DNA of 58,519 nt. Source: an uncultured Eubacteriales bacterium (GTDB lineage: Bacteria > Bacillota > Clostridia > Peptostreptococcales > Anaerovoracaceae). The position numbers were made by a program, and so were the translations under genes. Where the stretch lies: NCBI GenBank assembly GCA_910583765.1, contig CAJTYS010000026.1, positions 1-58,519 on the forward strand, given 5' to 3'. Positions 8,846-18,302 of the stretch are shown here, in pieces. The stretch's first letter is position 1. The number at the start of each line of letters is the position of its first letter. The notes below the pieces were generated by a model, which ran no database searches, was not told the DNA's origin, and was given only the letters and a program-made list of their open reading frames with translations.

Positions 8846-9763
8846 ATGAAAAAGGTCTTATACATCCAGCCGCTGCATCCAGATGGCATGAACATGCTAA
8901 AAGAAAAATATGAAGTGTTTGTCGCGAACAACGAAGATCCACAGTACCTGAAAAGCATCATCGGTGAATATCATGCGGTGGTAACGAGGTTGACAAAGAT
9001 CGACAGCGACCTCATTGAAAAGGGCCGGAATCTGGAGGCTATTGCCAAGCATGGAGTGGGCACCGATAACATTGATGTGGAAGCGGCAAAGAAAAAGGAT
9101 ATTGCCATTGTCACCACAGGTGATGCCAATTCTCGCTCCGTGGCGGAGCATGCCGTTTTCGCCATGGGTGCTTTGTGCAAGCGGATTCCCTATTTGCATG
9201 ATGCTATGCGAAAAGGAAATTGGCTGGCGAGAGATGAAAGCGGCAGCAGCGATCTGAGCGAAAGGCAAGTGGGCATTGTGGGATTTGGCCGGATCGGTTC
9301 ACGAGTAGCGGAGATGGTCAAACAGGGCTTTGACGCACAGGTATGCGTTTTTGACCCTTTTACAGAAAGAGCGGCAATCGAGGACCAGGGGTACGCATAC
9401 ACGGACGATCTTCGCCATTTATGTGAAATCGCTGATTTCCTAACTGTGCACGCCCCATTGACAGAGGCTACAAGGAACCTGATCGATTATGAACTGCTTG
9501 CGGCCATGAAGCCCACTGGATTTGTGATCAATTTTGCCAGAGGCGGGATCATCAACGAAGAGGACCTATGCAGAGCGCTAAAGGAAAAGAGGATTGCCGG
9601 AGCAGCGCTGGATGCCTTTCAGCAGGAGCCTTTAGCCGCAGATTCTCCGCTATTGCAGCAGGAGCGTGTGATTTTGTCACCGCACTGCGGCACCTTCAGC
9701 GAAGATTCCAAGCGGAGGATGTCCATTGCTGTGGCAAAAGGCATCATTGATATTTTAGGGTGA
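8846..9763 (+). CDS. D-isomer-specific 2-hydroxyacid dehydrogenase (SerA-like)
   Basis: The 305-residue protein has the NAD motif GFGRIG and the catalytic Arg in ARGGII, the Glu in FQQEP and the His in SPHCG of the D-2-hydroxyacid dehydrogenase family. It lacks the C-terminal ACT/ASB domains of long biosynthetic phosphoglycerate dehydrogenases. It follows the DapA-like gene by 13 bp. It probably interconverts a 2-keto and a 2-hydroxy acid; whether as reductase or oxidase is open. Confidence 0.88.
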   Translation: MKKVLYIQPLHPDGMNMLKEKYEVFVANNEDPQYLKSIIGEYHAVVTRLTKIDSDLIEKGRNLEAIAKHGVGTDNIDVEAAKKKDIAIVTTGDANSRSVAEHAVFAMGALCKRIPYLHDAMRKGNWLARDESGSSDLSERQVGIVGFGRIGSRVAEMVKQGFDAQVCVFDPFTERAAIEDQGYAYTDDLRHLCEIADFLTVHAPLTEATRNLIDYELLAAMKPTGFVINFARGGIINEEDLCRALKEKRIAGAALDAFQQEPLAADSPLLQQERVILSPHCGTFSEDSKRRMSIAVAKGIIDILG

Positions 9764-9808
9764 CAGAGCATCACCATAGTGAACGACCACCGAGAAAGGG
9801 GGAGAAAA

Positions 9809-10969
9809 ATGATAAAAGGATTGACTGCGATTGTAAATGGAAAAGTTTTTGACGCTAAAGAAAAGCAGGTTCGTGAAAAGACGATCTACTGTGATAAGGG
9901 CAGGATCGCAGAGGATTATGACCTTGAAGAGGCGGAAGAAATCATTGATGCCGCTGGAAAATATGTGGTGCCGGGCCTGATCGACCTTCACGCCCACTAC
10001 TACTATGGGGGCTGCAACCTGGGGATCAACGCTGATATCGTGTGCCCTGGACAGGGGATCACAACCTCAGTGGACGCGGGTTCCGCAGGCATCATGAATT
10101 TCGATTCTTTCTATCGCAGCGACATCACAAGAGCGATGACAGAGCTAAAGGCCTATATCAACGTGTCGCCGGAAGGGGTGAAGGCCGCTTACAAGCACGG
10201 AGAAACCTGCGATCCTGACGACATGTCATACCAGGAGATCCTGGGATTTTTCAAGAAATATCCTGATGTGATCAAGGGCCTGAAACTGAGGATTTCCAAA
10301 GAAACCACAGAAGGATACGGGCTTGCGCCCCTGGAAAAGGCCATTGAAATCGCAGATAAAATCCAGGATCAAGGGTATCCATGCATAGTGGCTGTTCATG
10401 TGGCCAACATCCCGGAGGACGCACCCATCGAAGGGGTCCTCAAGCTGCTGAGAAAGGGAGATTCCTATACTCATCTGTATCAAAATCTGGGTGAAACTAT
10501 CTTTGATGACCACAGGAAAGTGAAGAAATGCTTGTATGAAGCCAGAGAACGGGGCGTGCTGTTTGAAACTGGAAACGGAAACATCCACTGGTCCATAGAC
10601 AACCTGACGGATGCTTATGAAGAAGGTTTTTATCCTGACATCATCAGCTCTGATCTGGTGCAGTCCAGCATTTGGAAACGGCCTTCTTATGGCCTGATCA
10701 ACGCCATGAACACTTCCCTCATGTGCGGGATGGATCAGTTGGATATCCTGCGGGCGGTCACGTATCATCCGGCTGCGGCCATCGGGATGGAGCAGGAGAT
10801 CGGGACCTTGGAGGCTGGAAGCAGGGCAGATATCGCTATCCTTGATGTGGTGGATGTCAAGCAGACTTTCTTTGACCGTTTTGGCGGACAAAAGGAGAGC
10901 CAGCAGGTATTTGTGCCTTTGATGACCATTCGTGAAGGAAAGCCTGTTTTCCGGCAATCGTTCTTCTAG
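9809..10969 (+). CDS. Amidohydrolase/deacetylase-family metallohydrolase
   Basis: The 386-residue TIM-barrel amidohydrolase has LIDLHAHY (HxH metal ligands), a candidate carboxylated lysine in GLKLRIS, further histidines in AVHVAN and SYTHL, and a late Asp in ISSDL. It resembles the dihydroorotase-like EF_0837/AHA_3915 group, often found beside sugar-acid or amino-sugar-acid genes. The start at 9809 follows AAAGGGGGAG; a GTG start at 9779 is less likely. It may open a lactam/lactone or remove an acyl group from the transported substrate (inference). Confidence 0.82.
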   Translation: MIKGLTAIVNGKVFDAKEKQVREKTIYCDKGRIAEDYDLEEAEEIIDAAGKYVVPGLIDLHAHYYYGGCNLGINADIVCPGQGITTSVDAGSAGIMNFDSFYRSDITRAMTELKAYINVSPEGVKAAYKHGETCDPDDMSYQEILGFFKKYPDVIKGLKLRISKETTEGYGLAPLEKAIEIADKIQDQGYPCIVAVHVANIPEDAPIEGVLKLLRKGDSYTHLYQNLGETIFDDHRKVKKCLYEARERGVLFETGNGNIHWSIDNLTDAYEEGFYPDIISSDLVQSSIWKRPSYGLINAMNTSLMCGMDQLDILRAVTYHPAAAIGMEQEIGTLEAGSRADIAILDVVDVKQTFFDRFGGQKESQQVFVPLMTIREGKPVFRQSFF

Positions 10970-10985
10970 CCCGTTCTTTGCCTGA

Positions 10986-11024
10986 AGCTTACGGCAGAGC
11001 AGGCGGTATCAGCTGCCATAAGCT
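10986..11024 (+). other. Intercistronic stem-loop before TRAP genes
   Basis: AGCTTA-C-GGCAG (10986-10997) pairs with CTGCC-A-TAAGCT (11013-11024), leaving one C/A mismatch. No T-run follows, so mRNA processing or stability control between the enzyme part and the transporter part is likelier than termination. Confidence 0.5.
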
Positions 11025-11063
11025 CCAGGAGAGCAAAATAGTAGCTTTGAAAAGGAGGAAACA

Positions 11064-11570
11064 ATGAAACTATTGAAGTGGATCGACGATTACTTTGAAG
11101 AAACGCTTATGGCAATTATGCTGGCTGCCATCACACTGATCACCTTTGTGCAGATTTTTATGAGATTTATCATCGGCCAGGCAATGTCGTTCCCCGAAGA
11201 ATTGTGCAGATACATTTTTATCTGGCTGTCGTTCCTGGGGATCAGTTATTCCATTAAAGCGGGGAATTCGCTGAAAGTAGATATTTTGGAGACCTTTATC
11301 CCCAAAATCAAAACAGTGCTGAATGTGATCCAGAACATCGTCTTTTTTGCATTCTGCGTTGTGATGATCTGGCAGGGATTTATCGCAGTGGGCAAAATAG
11401 TCGCCTATAATCAGACAAGCGCGGCCATGGGCATGCCTATGTGGATCGTATATGCCGCATTTTTGACCGGCTGCATCCTATCGATCCTGCGCCTGATCCA
11501 GGTGTTTTACAAGATGATCAGAGGAGCGGCGAAAAAGAACGGCAGTGAAGCACTGGAAGCGGACCAGTGA
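11064..11570 (+). CDS. dctQ: TRAP transporter small permease subunit (DctQ-type)
   Basis: The 168-residue protein has four hydrophobic segments typical of the DctQ/SiaQ subunit and the conserved FPEELCRYIFIWL segment. It is followed 16 bp later by the large subunit gene. It works in the inner membrane with DctM and the DctP binding protein. Strong AAGGAGG upstream. Confidence 0.9.
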   Translation: MKLLKWIDDYFEETLMAIMLAAITLITFVQIFMRFIIGQAMSFPEELCRYIFIWLSFLGISYSIKAGNSLKVDILETFIPKIKTVLNVIQNIVFFAFCVVMIWQGFIAVGKIVAYNQTSAAMGMPMWIVYAAFLTGCILSILRLIQVFYKMIRGAAKKNGSEALEADQ

Positions 11571-11586
11571 GAGGAGGTGGACTTAA

Positions 11587-12879
11587 ATGAGTGGTTTAAC
11601 AGTTCTAGCCATTGTTTTTGTAGGGTTATTAGTATTAGGCGTGCCCATCGGCGTCAGCGTTGGGTGGTCCATGATGGCCGTGGCGCTGTTCACAGATGTT
11701 CATGGCGTGACAGGAGAATATGTTTATCGGAACATTGCCAGCTGTCTGGACTCTTACGTGATCCTGGCAGTGCCGCTGTTCATCTTCTGCGGCGTTGTCA
11801 TGGGACGAGGCGGCATCAGCAAAAGGCTGTTCGACTTTTTCGGCTATTTCATCGGCAATGTTACCGCGGGGCTGCAGGCAACGGTAGTCATTACCTGCTT
11901 GTTCTATGGGGCTATCTCTGGTTCTTCGCCTGCGACCGTGGCGGCTGTAGGCGCTATGACCCTGCCGCTTCTGTGTGATCTGGGATACGACCGGGTATGG
12001 ACAACAGCCTTTATTTCCGTGGCAGGGACACTGGGAGTCATGATCCCGCCCAGCATACCGTTTATCTGGTACGGGATCACGGCCAGCGAATCCATCAGTG
12101 ATTTATTCATCGCCGGGATCCTTCCAGGGTGCCTAGTGGGGATCTTCCTCATCGGTTACGGGTATATTTACTGGAAAATCAAAGGGGAAGACAAAGAAAA
12201 GATACACGCCAGCGTGTCAGTAATGCGAAAGAAAGGCTTCATACAAGTCTTTAAGGAAAGCTTCTTTGCGATCCTGATGCCAGTGATCATTCTGGGCGGC
12301 ATTTACAGCGGGGTCATGACCCCTACAGAAGCCGCATGCATCGCTGTGATCTATTCTTTCATCATCAGTCAGTGTGTTTATAAAACCTTGTCCTTCAAGG
12401 ATTATCCGGAAGTGTTCCGAGAAACCCTGAAAACTTTGGCATCTGTCATGTATATCGTGGCTGTGGCCATGGCCTTTGGCAGAGTCCTGGCTCTCATGGG
12501 CGTACCGACAGTGGTTAATAACGCAGTGACCAGTATTTTCAGCTCCAAGGTGGCCATTATCTTGTTCATGGTGGTGATCATGATATTGCTGGGCATGGTC
12601 ATGGAAGTGGTCAGCGCGCTTTTGATCATTGCTCCGATCTTTATCCCTATCGCCACGTCCATTGGGATCGATCCAGTACATTTCGGCGTAATCATGATCG
12701 TAGTCCTGGCCACAGGATTTGTCACTCCGCCAGTAGGATTGAATCTGTACGTGGCAAGCGGAATGAGCGGGGTGGGGATCATGCCTTTGGGCAAGAAAAC
12801 CTATCCGATTCTGGGCGTGTTTATGATCGCTGCGCTCTTAGTCATATTTGTTCCTTGGTTCTCAATGGCCCTGCTGTGA
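11587..12879 (+). CDS. dctM: TRAP transporter large permease subunit (DctM-type)
   Basis: The 430-residue integral membrane protein carries the family features GSSPATVAAVG and a PPS(I/V)PFI-type block (MIPPSIPFIWYG) in the translocation domain. It imports an anionic solute with a sodium gradient in known systems. GAGGAGGTGG precedes the ATG. The partners are DctQ (upstream) and the DctP lipoprotein (downstream). Confidence 0.92.
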   Translation: MSGLTVLAIVFVGLLVLGVPIGVSVGWSMMAVALFTDVHGVTGEYVYRNIASCLDSYVILAVPLFIFCGVVMGRGGISKRLFDFFGYFIGNVTAGLQATVVITCLFYGAISGSSPATVAAVGAMTLPLLCDLGYDRVWTTAFISVAGTLGVMIPPSIPFIWYGITASESISDLFIAGILPGCLVGIFLIGYGYIYWKIKGEDKEKIHASVSVMRKKGFIQVFKESFFAILMPVIILGGIYSGVMTPTEAACIAVIYSFIISQCVYKTLSFKDYPEVFRETLKTLASVMYIVAVAMAFGRVLALMGVPTVVNNAVTSIFSSKVAIILFMVVIMILLGMVMEVVSALLIIAPIFIPIATSIGIDPVHFGVIMIVVLATGFVTPPVGLNLYVASGMSGVGIMPLGKKTYPILGVFMIAALLVIFVPWFSMALL

Positions 12880-12931
12880 GAATTCTGATAGGATAAAAAG
12901 TCATTAAAACATCATCGATATCATTCTTAAA

Positions 12932-12952
12932 GGCAGCGGACTTGAAGCTGCC
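12932..12952 (+). other. Intercistronic stem-loop before dctP
   Basis: GGCAGC (12932-12937) pairs with GCTGCC (12947-12952). It stands 25 bp before the binding-protein gene and has no T-run. A 5' stabilising hairpin that raises binding-protein dose over permease dose would fit. Confidence 0.45.
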
Positions 12953-12976
12953 ACTACAGAAAAGGAGGAAAAGAAC

Positions 12977-14092
12977 ATGAAAAAGAAACTTGCTGTTTTG
13001 TTATCATTTGCCGTGATCGCCGTGTTCAGCCTGGCAGGATGCGGCGGCGGAGACTCCGGCTCGGGTTCCGCAGGTTCTGGTGAAAAGGCAAAGTTCGTGG
13101 TTGGACATTCCATGGCTGAGGACACCTCTTTTGGAAAAGCCAACGCACAGCTGGAAAAGGAACTGGAAGACAGCGAACTGTTCGATGTGGAAGTCTATGG
13201 AGCCAGCGCTTTGGGAAGCGAGGCCGAGGTCATTCAGTCCGTTCAAATGGGAGAAACCCAGCTGTACATGACCATTGCCGGCACCTATTCGTCATTTATA
13301 CCAGCCGCTTATGTGTTCGACTATCAGATGCCATGGATCGGCAATCCTGATGAAGGGTTAGAAGTTCTGCAGGCTGTTTACAATGACGAGGAATTCAGCT
13401 CTTACGTGAAAAAACAGTGCGAGGGTTCTGGCCTGAAAGTCATGGGATTCTCCACGCTGACCTACAGAACCTTTACCACTAACGACAAGGTCCAGGATTT
13501 CTCCGATTGGAAGGGCATGAAACTGCGGACTCTGGAAAATCCGATCCACATGGCATCCATCAATTCCTGGAAAGCCACAGCCACGCCGCTGGCCTTTGGC
13601 GAAGTGTACGCTGGCCTGCAGCAGGGACTGCTGGACGGACAGAGCAACCCAGTAGAGCCAACCTATTCCAGCAAACTCTACGAACCGCAGAATTACATTA
13701 CCAATGCCAACCACGTATGGCACGTCGTAATCTGGACAGTCAGTGAAGAAAGTTGGAACAGCTATACCGAAGAACAGCAGAAAGTCCTGCAGACTGCGAT
13801 TGACAATGCCTGCCAGACTATGACGGATTACTGCGTGGAGCATAATGAAGAATATCTGAAATATTTCGCTGACAATGGATGCGATGCGCTCTATCTGCCA
13901 TATGAGACGCTGAAGAAGATGCAGGAATCTTCCCAGGCAGCAAACGATATGATTGCTGGCGACAAATATGCGGGAAAAGAAGCCTATGACCTGTGGATGA
14001 ACAAGATCGAAGAAAAAACCAAAGAATTAGGTTACGATCAGTCCAAGGAAACATACGAGAAGTATTTGAAGAGCATTGGGGAATTAAAATAA
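12977..14092 (+). CDS. dctP: TRAP transporter solute-binding lipoprotein (DctP-type)
   Basis: The 371-residue protein begins with a lipoprotein signal ending at the lipobox LAGC, followed by a Gly/Ser linker, so it is membrane-anchored outside the cell. The mature part has the DctP fold signature, including the Arg in GMKLRT that binds the ligand carboxylate in the family, and the QQGLLDGQSNP segment. The substrate is therefore probably a carboxylate, consistent with the hydroxyacid/keto-acid enzymes upstream. Last gene of the operon. Confidence 0.92.
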   Translation: MKKKLAVLLSFAVIAVFSLAGCGGGDSGSGSAGSGEKAKFVVGHSMAEDTSFGKANAQLEKELEDSELFDVEVYGASALGSEAEVIQSVQMGETQLYMTIAGTYSSFIPAAYVFDYQMPWIGNPDEGLEVLQAVYNDEEFSSYVKKQCEGSGLKVMGFSTLTYRTFTTNDKVQDFSDWKGMKLRTLENPIHMASINSWKATATPLAFGEVYAGLQQGLLDGQSNPVEPTYSSKLYEPQNYITNANHVWHVVIWTVSEESWNSYTEEQQKVLQTAIDNACQTMTDYCVEHNEEYLKYFADNGCDALYLPYETLKKMQESSQAANDMIAGDKYAGKEAYDLWMNKIEEKTKELGYDQSKETYEKYLKSIGELK

Positions 14093-14130
14093 AAGTTCAA
14101 ACAAAAATGTTTTAATGATTTGAGGCATGG

Positions 14131-14165
14131 AGAGCCCGCGGTACATGATCATGTATGGCGGCTCT
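14131..14165. repeat. Palindrome within a hairpin
   Basis: AGAGCC (14131-14136) pairs with GGCTCT (14160-14165), and between them lies the perfect 14-bp palindrome TACATGATCATGTA (14142-14155). No T-run follows. It may be a weak terminator or stabiliser of the long TRAP operon message, or a protein site. Confidence 0.4.
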
Positions 14166-14277
14166 TCGTGCGTTATTGAATCCTGTGAATCTTTGCCGGA
14201 TTCGTGTATAATGAAGGAAAGGGTTGGCTAGACCATATGCTGGTGGCCGTGTCCTGCCGACTTAGGAGGGATAAAAA

Positions 14278-15213
14278 ATGGAAAATGTTAAGTGTCTATG
14301 CCAGGATATTTTGCAGGAATGTAGGAAAGTGATCGTTGGCAATGAAAAAGAAATCAAATTAATGATCATGTCGATTTTTTTCGGCGGACATGTTTTGATC
14401 GAAGCTGTTCCAGGCACGGGAAAAACCACCCTGGTAAAAACCATGGCCAAGATCTTGGGGCTGGCATCTGAACGGGTCCAATTCGTGTCGGATCTTATGC
14501 CCAGCGATATTCTGGGGGTGACGATCTATGACCAAAAGGATCAAGAGTTCAAGTTTCGCAAGGGGCCGGTTTTCACAAACATCCTTCTGGCAGATGAAAT
14601 CAACAGAGCTGTCCCCAGAACCCAGTCCGCGCTTCTGGAAGCCATGGAAGAACATCAGGTGACTATTGACGGAAACGTATATACTCTGGCAAAACCATTT
14701 GTGGTCATGGCCACTCAGAATCCTGTGGAATTCGAGAGCACCTTCAACCTTCCTCTGGCACAGCTGGACCGATTTTTCGTGAAGATTTCTCTTTGCTACC
14801 CAAAGGCGGAAGAAGAGGCCTACATGCTGGCAAACATGAAGTTTGTCAATGACCTTCAAGAGGTTTCAACCATTACCCAGGCGGAGACCCTCTTGGAAAT
14901 CCAAAGCTCCTGTGAGGCCATACATGTTTCTGCGGAAATCATTGGATATGTGATGGACATCATCAAAGCCACCAGAGAGAAAAAGGAAATTTTGGTGGGA
15001 GCCAGTCCCAGAGCCGCGAAAAGCCTTGTCCAAGGGGCAAAGGCATGGGCCATGATCCAGGGTAGAGATTTTGTCACCCCAGATGATATCCAGGAGCTAG
15101 CTGTTCCTATGCTGGCCCACCGCATGATCGTCAATCCCATGGGCACCGGAGCCGTCAAAGGCGGTGAGGCCATGATCAAAAAAATCATAGAAGAGACAAA
15201 AGTAAGAAAATGA
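14278..15213 (+). CDS. MoxR-family AAA+ ATPase
   Basis: The 311-residue MoxR-type ATPase has Walker A in VPGTGKTT, Walker B in LLADEINR and the sensor block ATQNPVE. MoxR proteins act as chaperone-like ATPases with von Willebrand/DUF58 partners, and a DUF58 gene follows with a 4-bp overlap. A TATAAT at 14207-14212 may be its -10 box. AGGAGGGATAAAA precedes the ATG. Confidence 0.93.
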   Translation: MENVKCLCQDILQECRKVIVGNEKEIKLMIMSIFFGGHVLIEAVPGTGKTTLVKTMAKILGLASERVQFVSDLMPSDILGVTIYDQKDQEFKFRKGPVFTNILLADEINRAVPRTQSALLEAMEEHQVTIDGNVYTLAKPFVVMATQNPVEFESTFNLPLAQLDRFFVKISLCYPKAEEEAYMLANMKFVNDLQEVSTITQAETLLEIQSSCEAIHVSAEIIGYVMDIIKATREKKEILVGASPRAAKSLVQGAKAWAMIQGRDFVTPDDIQELAVPMLAHRMIVNPMGTGAVKGGEAMIKKIIEETKVRK

Positions 15214-16607
15214 ACAATGCTAAAGAAAAAAATGTTTTCATAGAAAATAACATGAGTTTCGCCAGTGTTCCCGCAGCCATCGCCGCACTGTTGATGGCCA
15301 TTTTCGTCTCGCTAATGGGATTGGAAGAATTGGCCCTGGTCTTTGTGTTTCTGTCAACCATCGCCTTTTTTGCCTGTTTTTATAGCGACAAGAGCGGTAA
15401 AGCATTGCGCTGTGAAATCTCCTTTCTCCGGTTCGCGGCCAGGATCGGGGAGCCTGTGATCCTAACATGCAAAATCACCAATACAGGGAGAATACCGCTG
15501 GTTAATGGCACAGTGCGAGTGCCCATACAACGCTCCAGCATGCTGGATCCGGAGTGCTCCCCGTATTACCGCCCCCTGACAACAGACGAGGCAGGAAAGG
15601 CTCGCATGTACCAGGTGGACACTGCGGGCATCATAGAATTTTCCTGCCCCGTGCTGCGGCAGGGAGAAACCGCGGAATACGAGACGGAATTGACGGCTAT
15701 CCAACGGGGCGAAGAAAAAATAGAACAAATCTATCTTTATTCCGGTGACCTGTTGGGATTGCGAAGAAGCTGTTTGCCCTTAGAAATGGAATCGCTGGCC
15801 ATCCTTGTCCATGTTCCGGCCATGGACGTTGATCCGCAGCCATTTCTGCGCATTCAGGAAGACAGTTATCAGGGAGCAAAAGGAACGAGGAAAGATATTA
15901 CACTGCTCCATCATCTGCGGGAATATGAAAACGGAGATCACGCCAAACATATCAATTGGAAGGTATTTGCCAAAGAGCAAAGACTGAGGGTGGATATCCA
16001 TGACTGCATGAAGATGTCCAGGATTCATTTTATCTTTGATGGAGAAAGCTTTAACAATCAATTTGCCGATAAAGGGGAATTTGAGGTCACTCTGCGGGTG
16101 GTGCAGTCGTTGATCACCAGGCTCAATGAAAAAGGTCTGCCCTGCGGGATCACGCTTCCCCGAGGGAATGAAACAGAGCCGATAACCATTGTCTGGCAGA
16201 ATGATTGTTGCGCCGAAGCGATCAATCAGGCTCTGGCAAGATACCATATGATTCATACTGAGCCTGAGGAACCGGTAAAATTCACCATCCTCCAGGAACG
16301 CTCCAGTCTTTCTGCCACCATTATCAAGGCCAGAGAGCAGAAAATCCAGCGGGAAGAAATACAAATCAATCGCTCAGAGTATGAACCTTCTGACATCATC
16401 CGCTATAAAGACGGGATCCAGCGGTTTTATTACTTTACTTACGATGTGGGAAAAGTGAACGATCCATTTACGGCGATCCTGCCAAAGGAAAAGATGGTTT
16501 ATGTGTCTTATCGCTCTGTGCCATCTGCGGCGCGTCACAGGGATAAAACAATGATCCACCTCACATCGGTGGCAAGGGAGATCAAAAATGGGAGAACGGA
16601 ACAATAA
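15210..16607 (+). CDS. DUF58 domain protein
   Basis: The 465-residue protein has two N-terminal transmembrane segments, then a beta-rich extracellular-like region, then the DUF58 signature REYENGDHAKHINWK (about residues 235-250). Start codon overlaps the stop of the MoxR gene (ATGA). In known clusters MoxR and DUF58 proteins work together with a transglutaminase-type membrane protein. Role uncertain: cell envelope or stress. Confidence 0.88.
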   Translation: MNNAKEKNVFIENNMSFASVPAAIAALLMAIFVSLMGLEELALVFVFLSTIAFFACFYSDKSGKALRCEISFLRFAARIGEPVILTCKITNTGRIPLVNGTVRVPIQRSSMLDPECSPYYRPLTTDEAGKARMYQVDTAGIIEFSCPVLRQGETAEYETELTAIQRGEEKIEQIYLYSGDLLGLRRSCLPLEMESLAILVHVPAMDVDPQPFLRIQEDSYQGAKGTRKDITLLHHLREYENGDHAKHINWKVFAKEQRLRVDIHDCMKMSRIHFIFDGESFNNQFADKGEFEVTLRVVQSLITRLNEKGLPCGITLPRGNETEPITIVWQNDCCAEAINQALARYHMIHTEPEEPVKFTILQERSSLSATIIKAREQKIQREEIQINRSEYEPSDIIRYKDGIQRFYYFTYDVGKVNDPFTAILPKEKMVYVSYRSVPSAARHRDKTMIHLTSVAREIKNGRTEQ

Positions 16608-17880
16608 CATCCTTTTGTGGATCACGGATATTTATACAGTGAATCTCATTTTTTATTGCATGGTCAATGTTTTTGTGGAAAAATTTCAGTTTTATCACCA
16701 TGTGGATGGGATCGATCTTTGCATCCTGACTGGGATCGGGTTGTTTTCTTATATTGGCCAAAATCAATTTGCGGCCAGGATCGGGGAAAATGGCAGAACG
16801 GTCATGGTCGTAGCGGGCCTGCTGCTTGCGGCCATGGCCATTCAAGGAACCCAGGGATACGAAAACTTTGGTACCCTTTTGCGGTATGTGGGCTGTGGGG
16901 TTTTGATCGGTCTGGCATGGCAGTCAACAAAGATCGAAGAGGATGAACATCTCTTTGTACTGAAGATGGAAGTCATGATCGGCCTTGTGGTGCTGGTGGC
17001 GATCCTGGCGGCCGCGGGAAAAGGCCCTGGTATCAGCCAGGCCTATTTTCTGCTGGCGCTCCTGCTGAATTTGCTGTGCGTCACCAATGTGCGCATCTTC
17101 CGCTGCCATGCGGCTTTCTTTGGTTCAGCGGGAAGGGACTTAAAGATCAAAGCTTTGGCAGGGCTCATCTATGGCGGCGGCCTGCTGGCCTGTCTGCTGT
17201 GGCTATTTCTCGGTCATAAGGCCCAGAGCTTGTGTGTGGCAGTGGGAAAGCAGCTGACAGCTTGGGCCAAAACCCTGCTCTTTCATATGGAACAGATCCT
17301 GTTGTGGATCTATGGGCATCTGGGCACGGTCCGTAAGGATACCGCGCCGCTTCAAGTTATGGAAGAAAGCCATGAACAAGGCGGAGTCGATGTGACCATG
17401 GGTGTTGTGGTCATCCTCATCCTTGCGGCTTTGGTATTCACGCTGGTGTTTGTGCTCCTTTGGGAAATCTTCAAAAAATGGCGGGCTGCGGAAAAAGTCA
17501 GAGACCAAAGGCCGGAAAAGATAGTAAAAGAAAAGCGGCAAAGCCCCAGACGTTCTTTGGCTTTGTGGGTCAAGGAGCGAAAAGCGCGCAGGACTGGCCC
17601 GAAAAAGTTTTTATATAAACTGGCAAAGCTTTGCAAGCGGACAGAGTATAGGATGAAGGCTTCTGATACCCCGAAATCCTTCATGGATAAAGTGGCCAAA
17701 GCCTATGCGCCGGAAGGCACGGCTTTACGCCAAAAAATGGATGACATGGCAGCGGAGATCAATTGCTGTTATTATGCGCAGGCGTATTCTGCTGAAAATT
17801 TTTGTGACCGAGAAGCAGCAAGGTTATTAAAGGAGATAAAAGCTGCGATCAAAAATAAGAAAAAAGAGCGAAAAACATAG
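16588..17880 (+). CDS. Multi-pass membrane protein with DUF4129-like C-terminus
   Basis: The 430-residue protein has about seven hydrophobic segments in its first 200 residues, another near 270, then a basic cytosolic tail. The last 80 residues (RMKASDTPKSFMDKVAKAY and a helical end) resemble the DUF4129 segment of transglutaminase-like partners of MoxR/DUF58 systems. The catalytic transglutaminase domain is absent. It overlaps the DUF58 gene by 20 bp, so it is surely co-translated. Confidence 0.7.
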   Translation: MGERNNNILLWITDIYTVNLIFYCMVNVFVEKFQFYHHVDGIDLCILTGIGLFSYIGQNQFAARIGENGRTVMVVAGLLLAAMAIQGTQGYENFGTLLRYVGCGVLIGLAWQSTKIEEDEHLFVLKMEVMIGLVVLVAILAAAGKGPGISQAYFLLALLLNLLCVTNVRIFRCHAAFFGSAGRDLKIKALAGLIYGGGLLACLLWLFLGHKAQSLCVAVGKQLTAWAKTLLFHMEQILLWIYGHLGTVRKDTAPLQVMEESHEQGGVDVTMGVVVILILAALVFTLVFVLLWEIFKKWRAAEKVRDQRPEKIVKEKRQSPRRSLALWVKERKARRTGPKKFLYKLAKLCKRTEYRMKASDTPKSFMDKVAKAYAPEGTALRQKMDDMAAEINCCYYAQAYSAENFCDREAARLLKEIKAAIKNKKKERKT

Positions 17881-17903
17881 AAGAGAGCCACAGAGTGACT
17901 CCC

Positions 17904-18235
17904 TCAGTGCAGTTTTAAAACATACACCTCAAGTTCCGCCGCTGTATATACGTTGTAACCCTTTGACGGTATATATTTGATGGAATTGCGGATTAGGCGC
18001 ACGATGCAGCGCTGCGCCACAACATCCTTGAAGATGCTCCTTGCCCCTTCTTCCAATCCTGACACCCCGTCCATACTGATAAACAGCACATCCTCCACGC
18101 CCCTGGCCCGGATCTCGTCAAAGATCCGCATCCAGTAGTGCTTCCCTTCTGATTCACCGATCCACAGCCCAGCACGTCCTTTACGCCGTCCACGTCATAG
18201 CCCAGGAAAAACGAACAACGAAACAAAGGATATTT
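17904..18235 (-). pseudogene. IS256-family (Mutator) transposase remnant, frameshifted
   Basis: Read on the minus strand, two frames join to the mid-part of an IS256-type transposase: GYDVDGVKDVLG, then after a one-base deletion near 18163-18170, WIGESEGKHYWMRIFDEI and DVLFISMDGVSGLEEGARSIF, QRCIVRLIRNSIKY. Catalytic DDE context is partly present, but both ends are missing (about 330 bp of a gene that is normally near 1.2 kb). It is dead and lies just upstream of the second AAA-ATPase-like gene. Confidence 0.8.
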
Positions 18236-18302
18236 TTAAAGGAAAAAAGACCACTCCGCCTTTGCCAATGAACTCTTGACACGATCTGCCATAACGCGCC
18301 GC

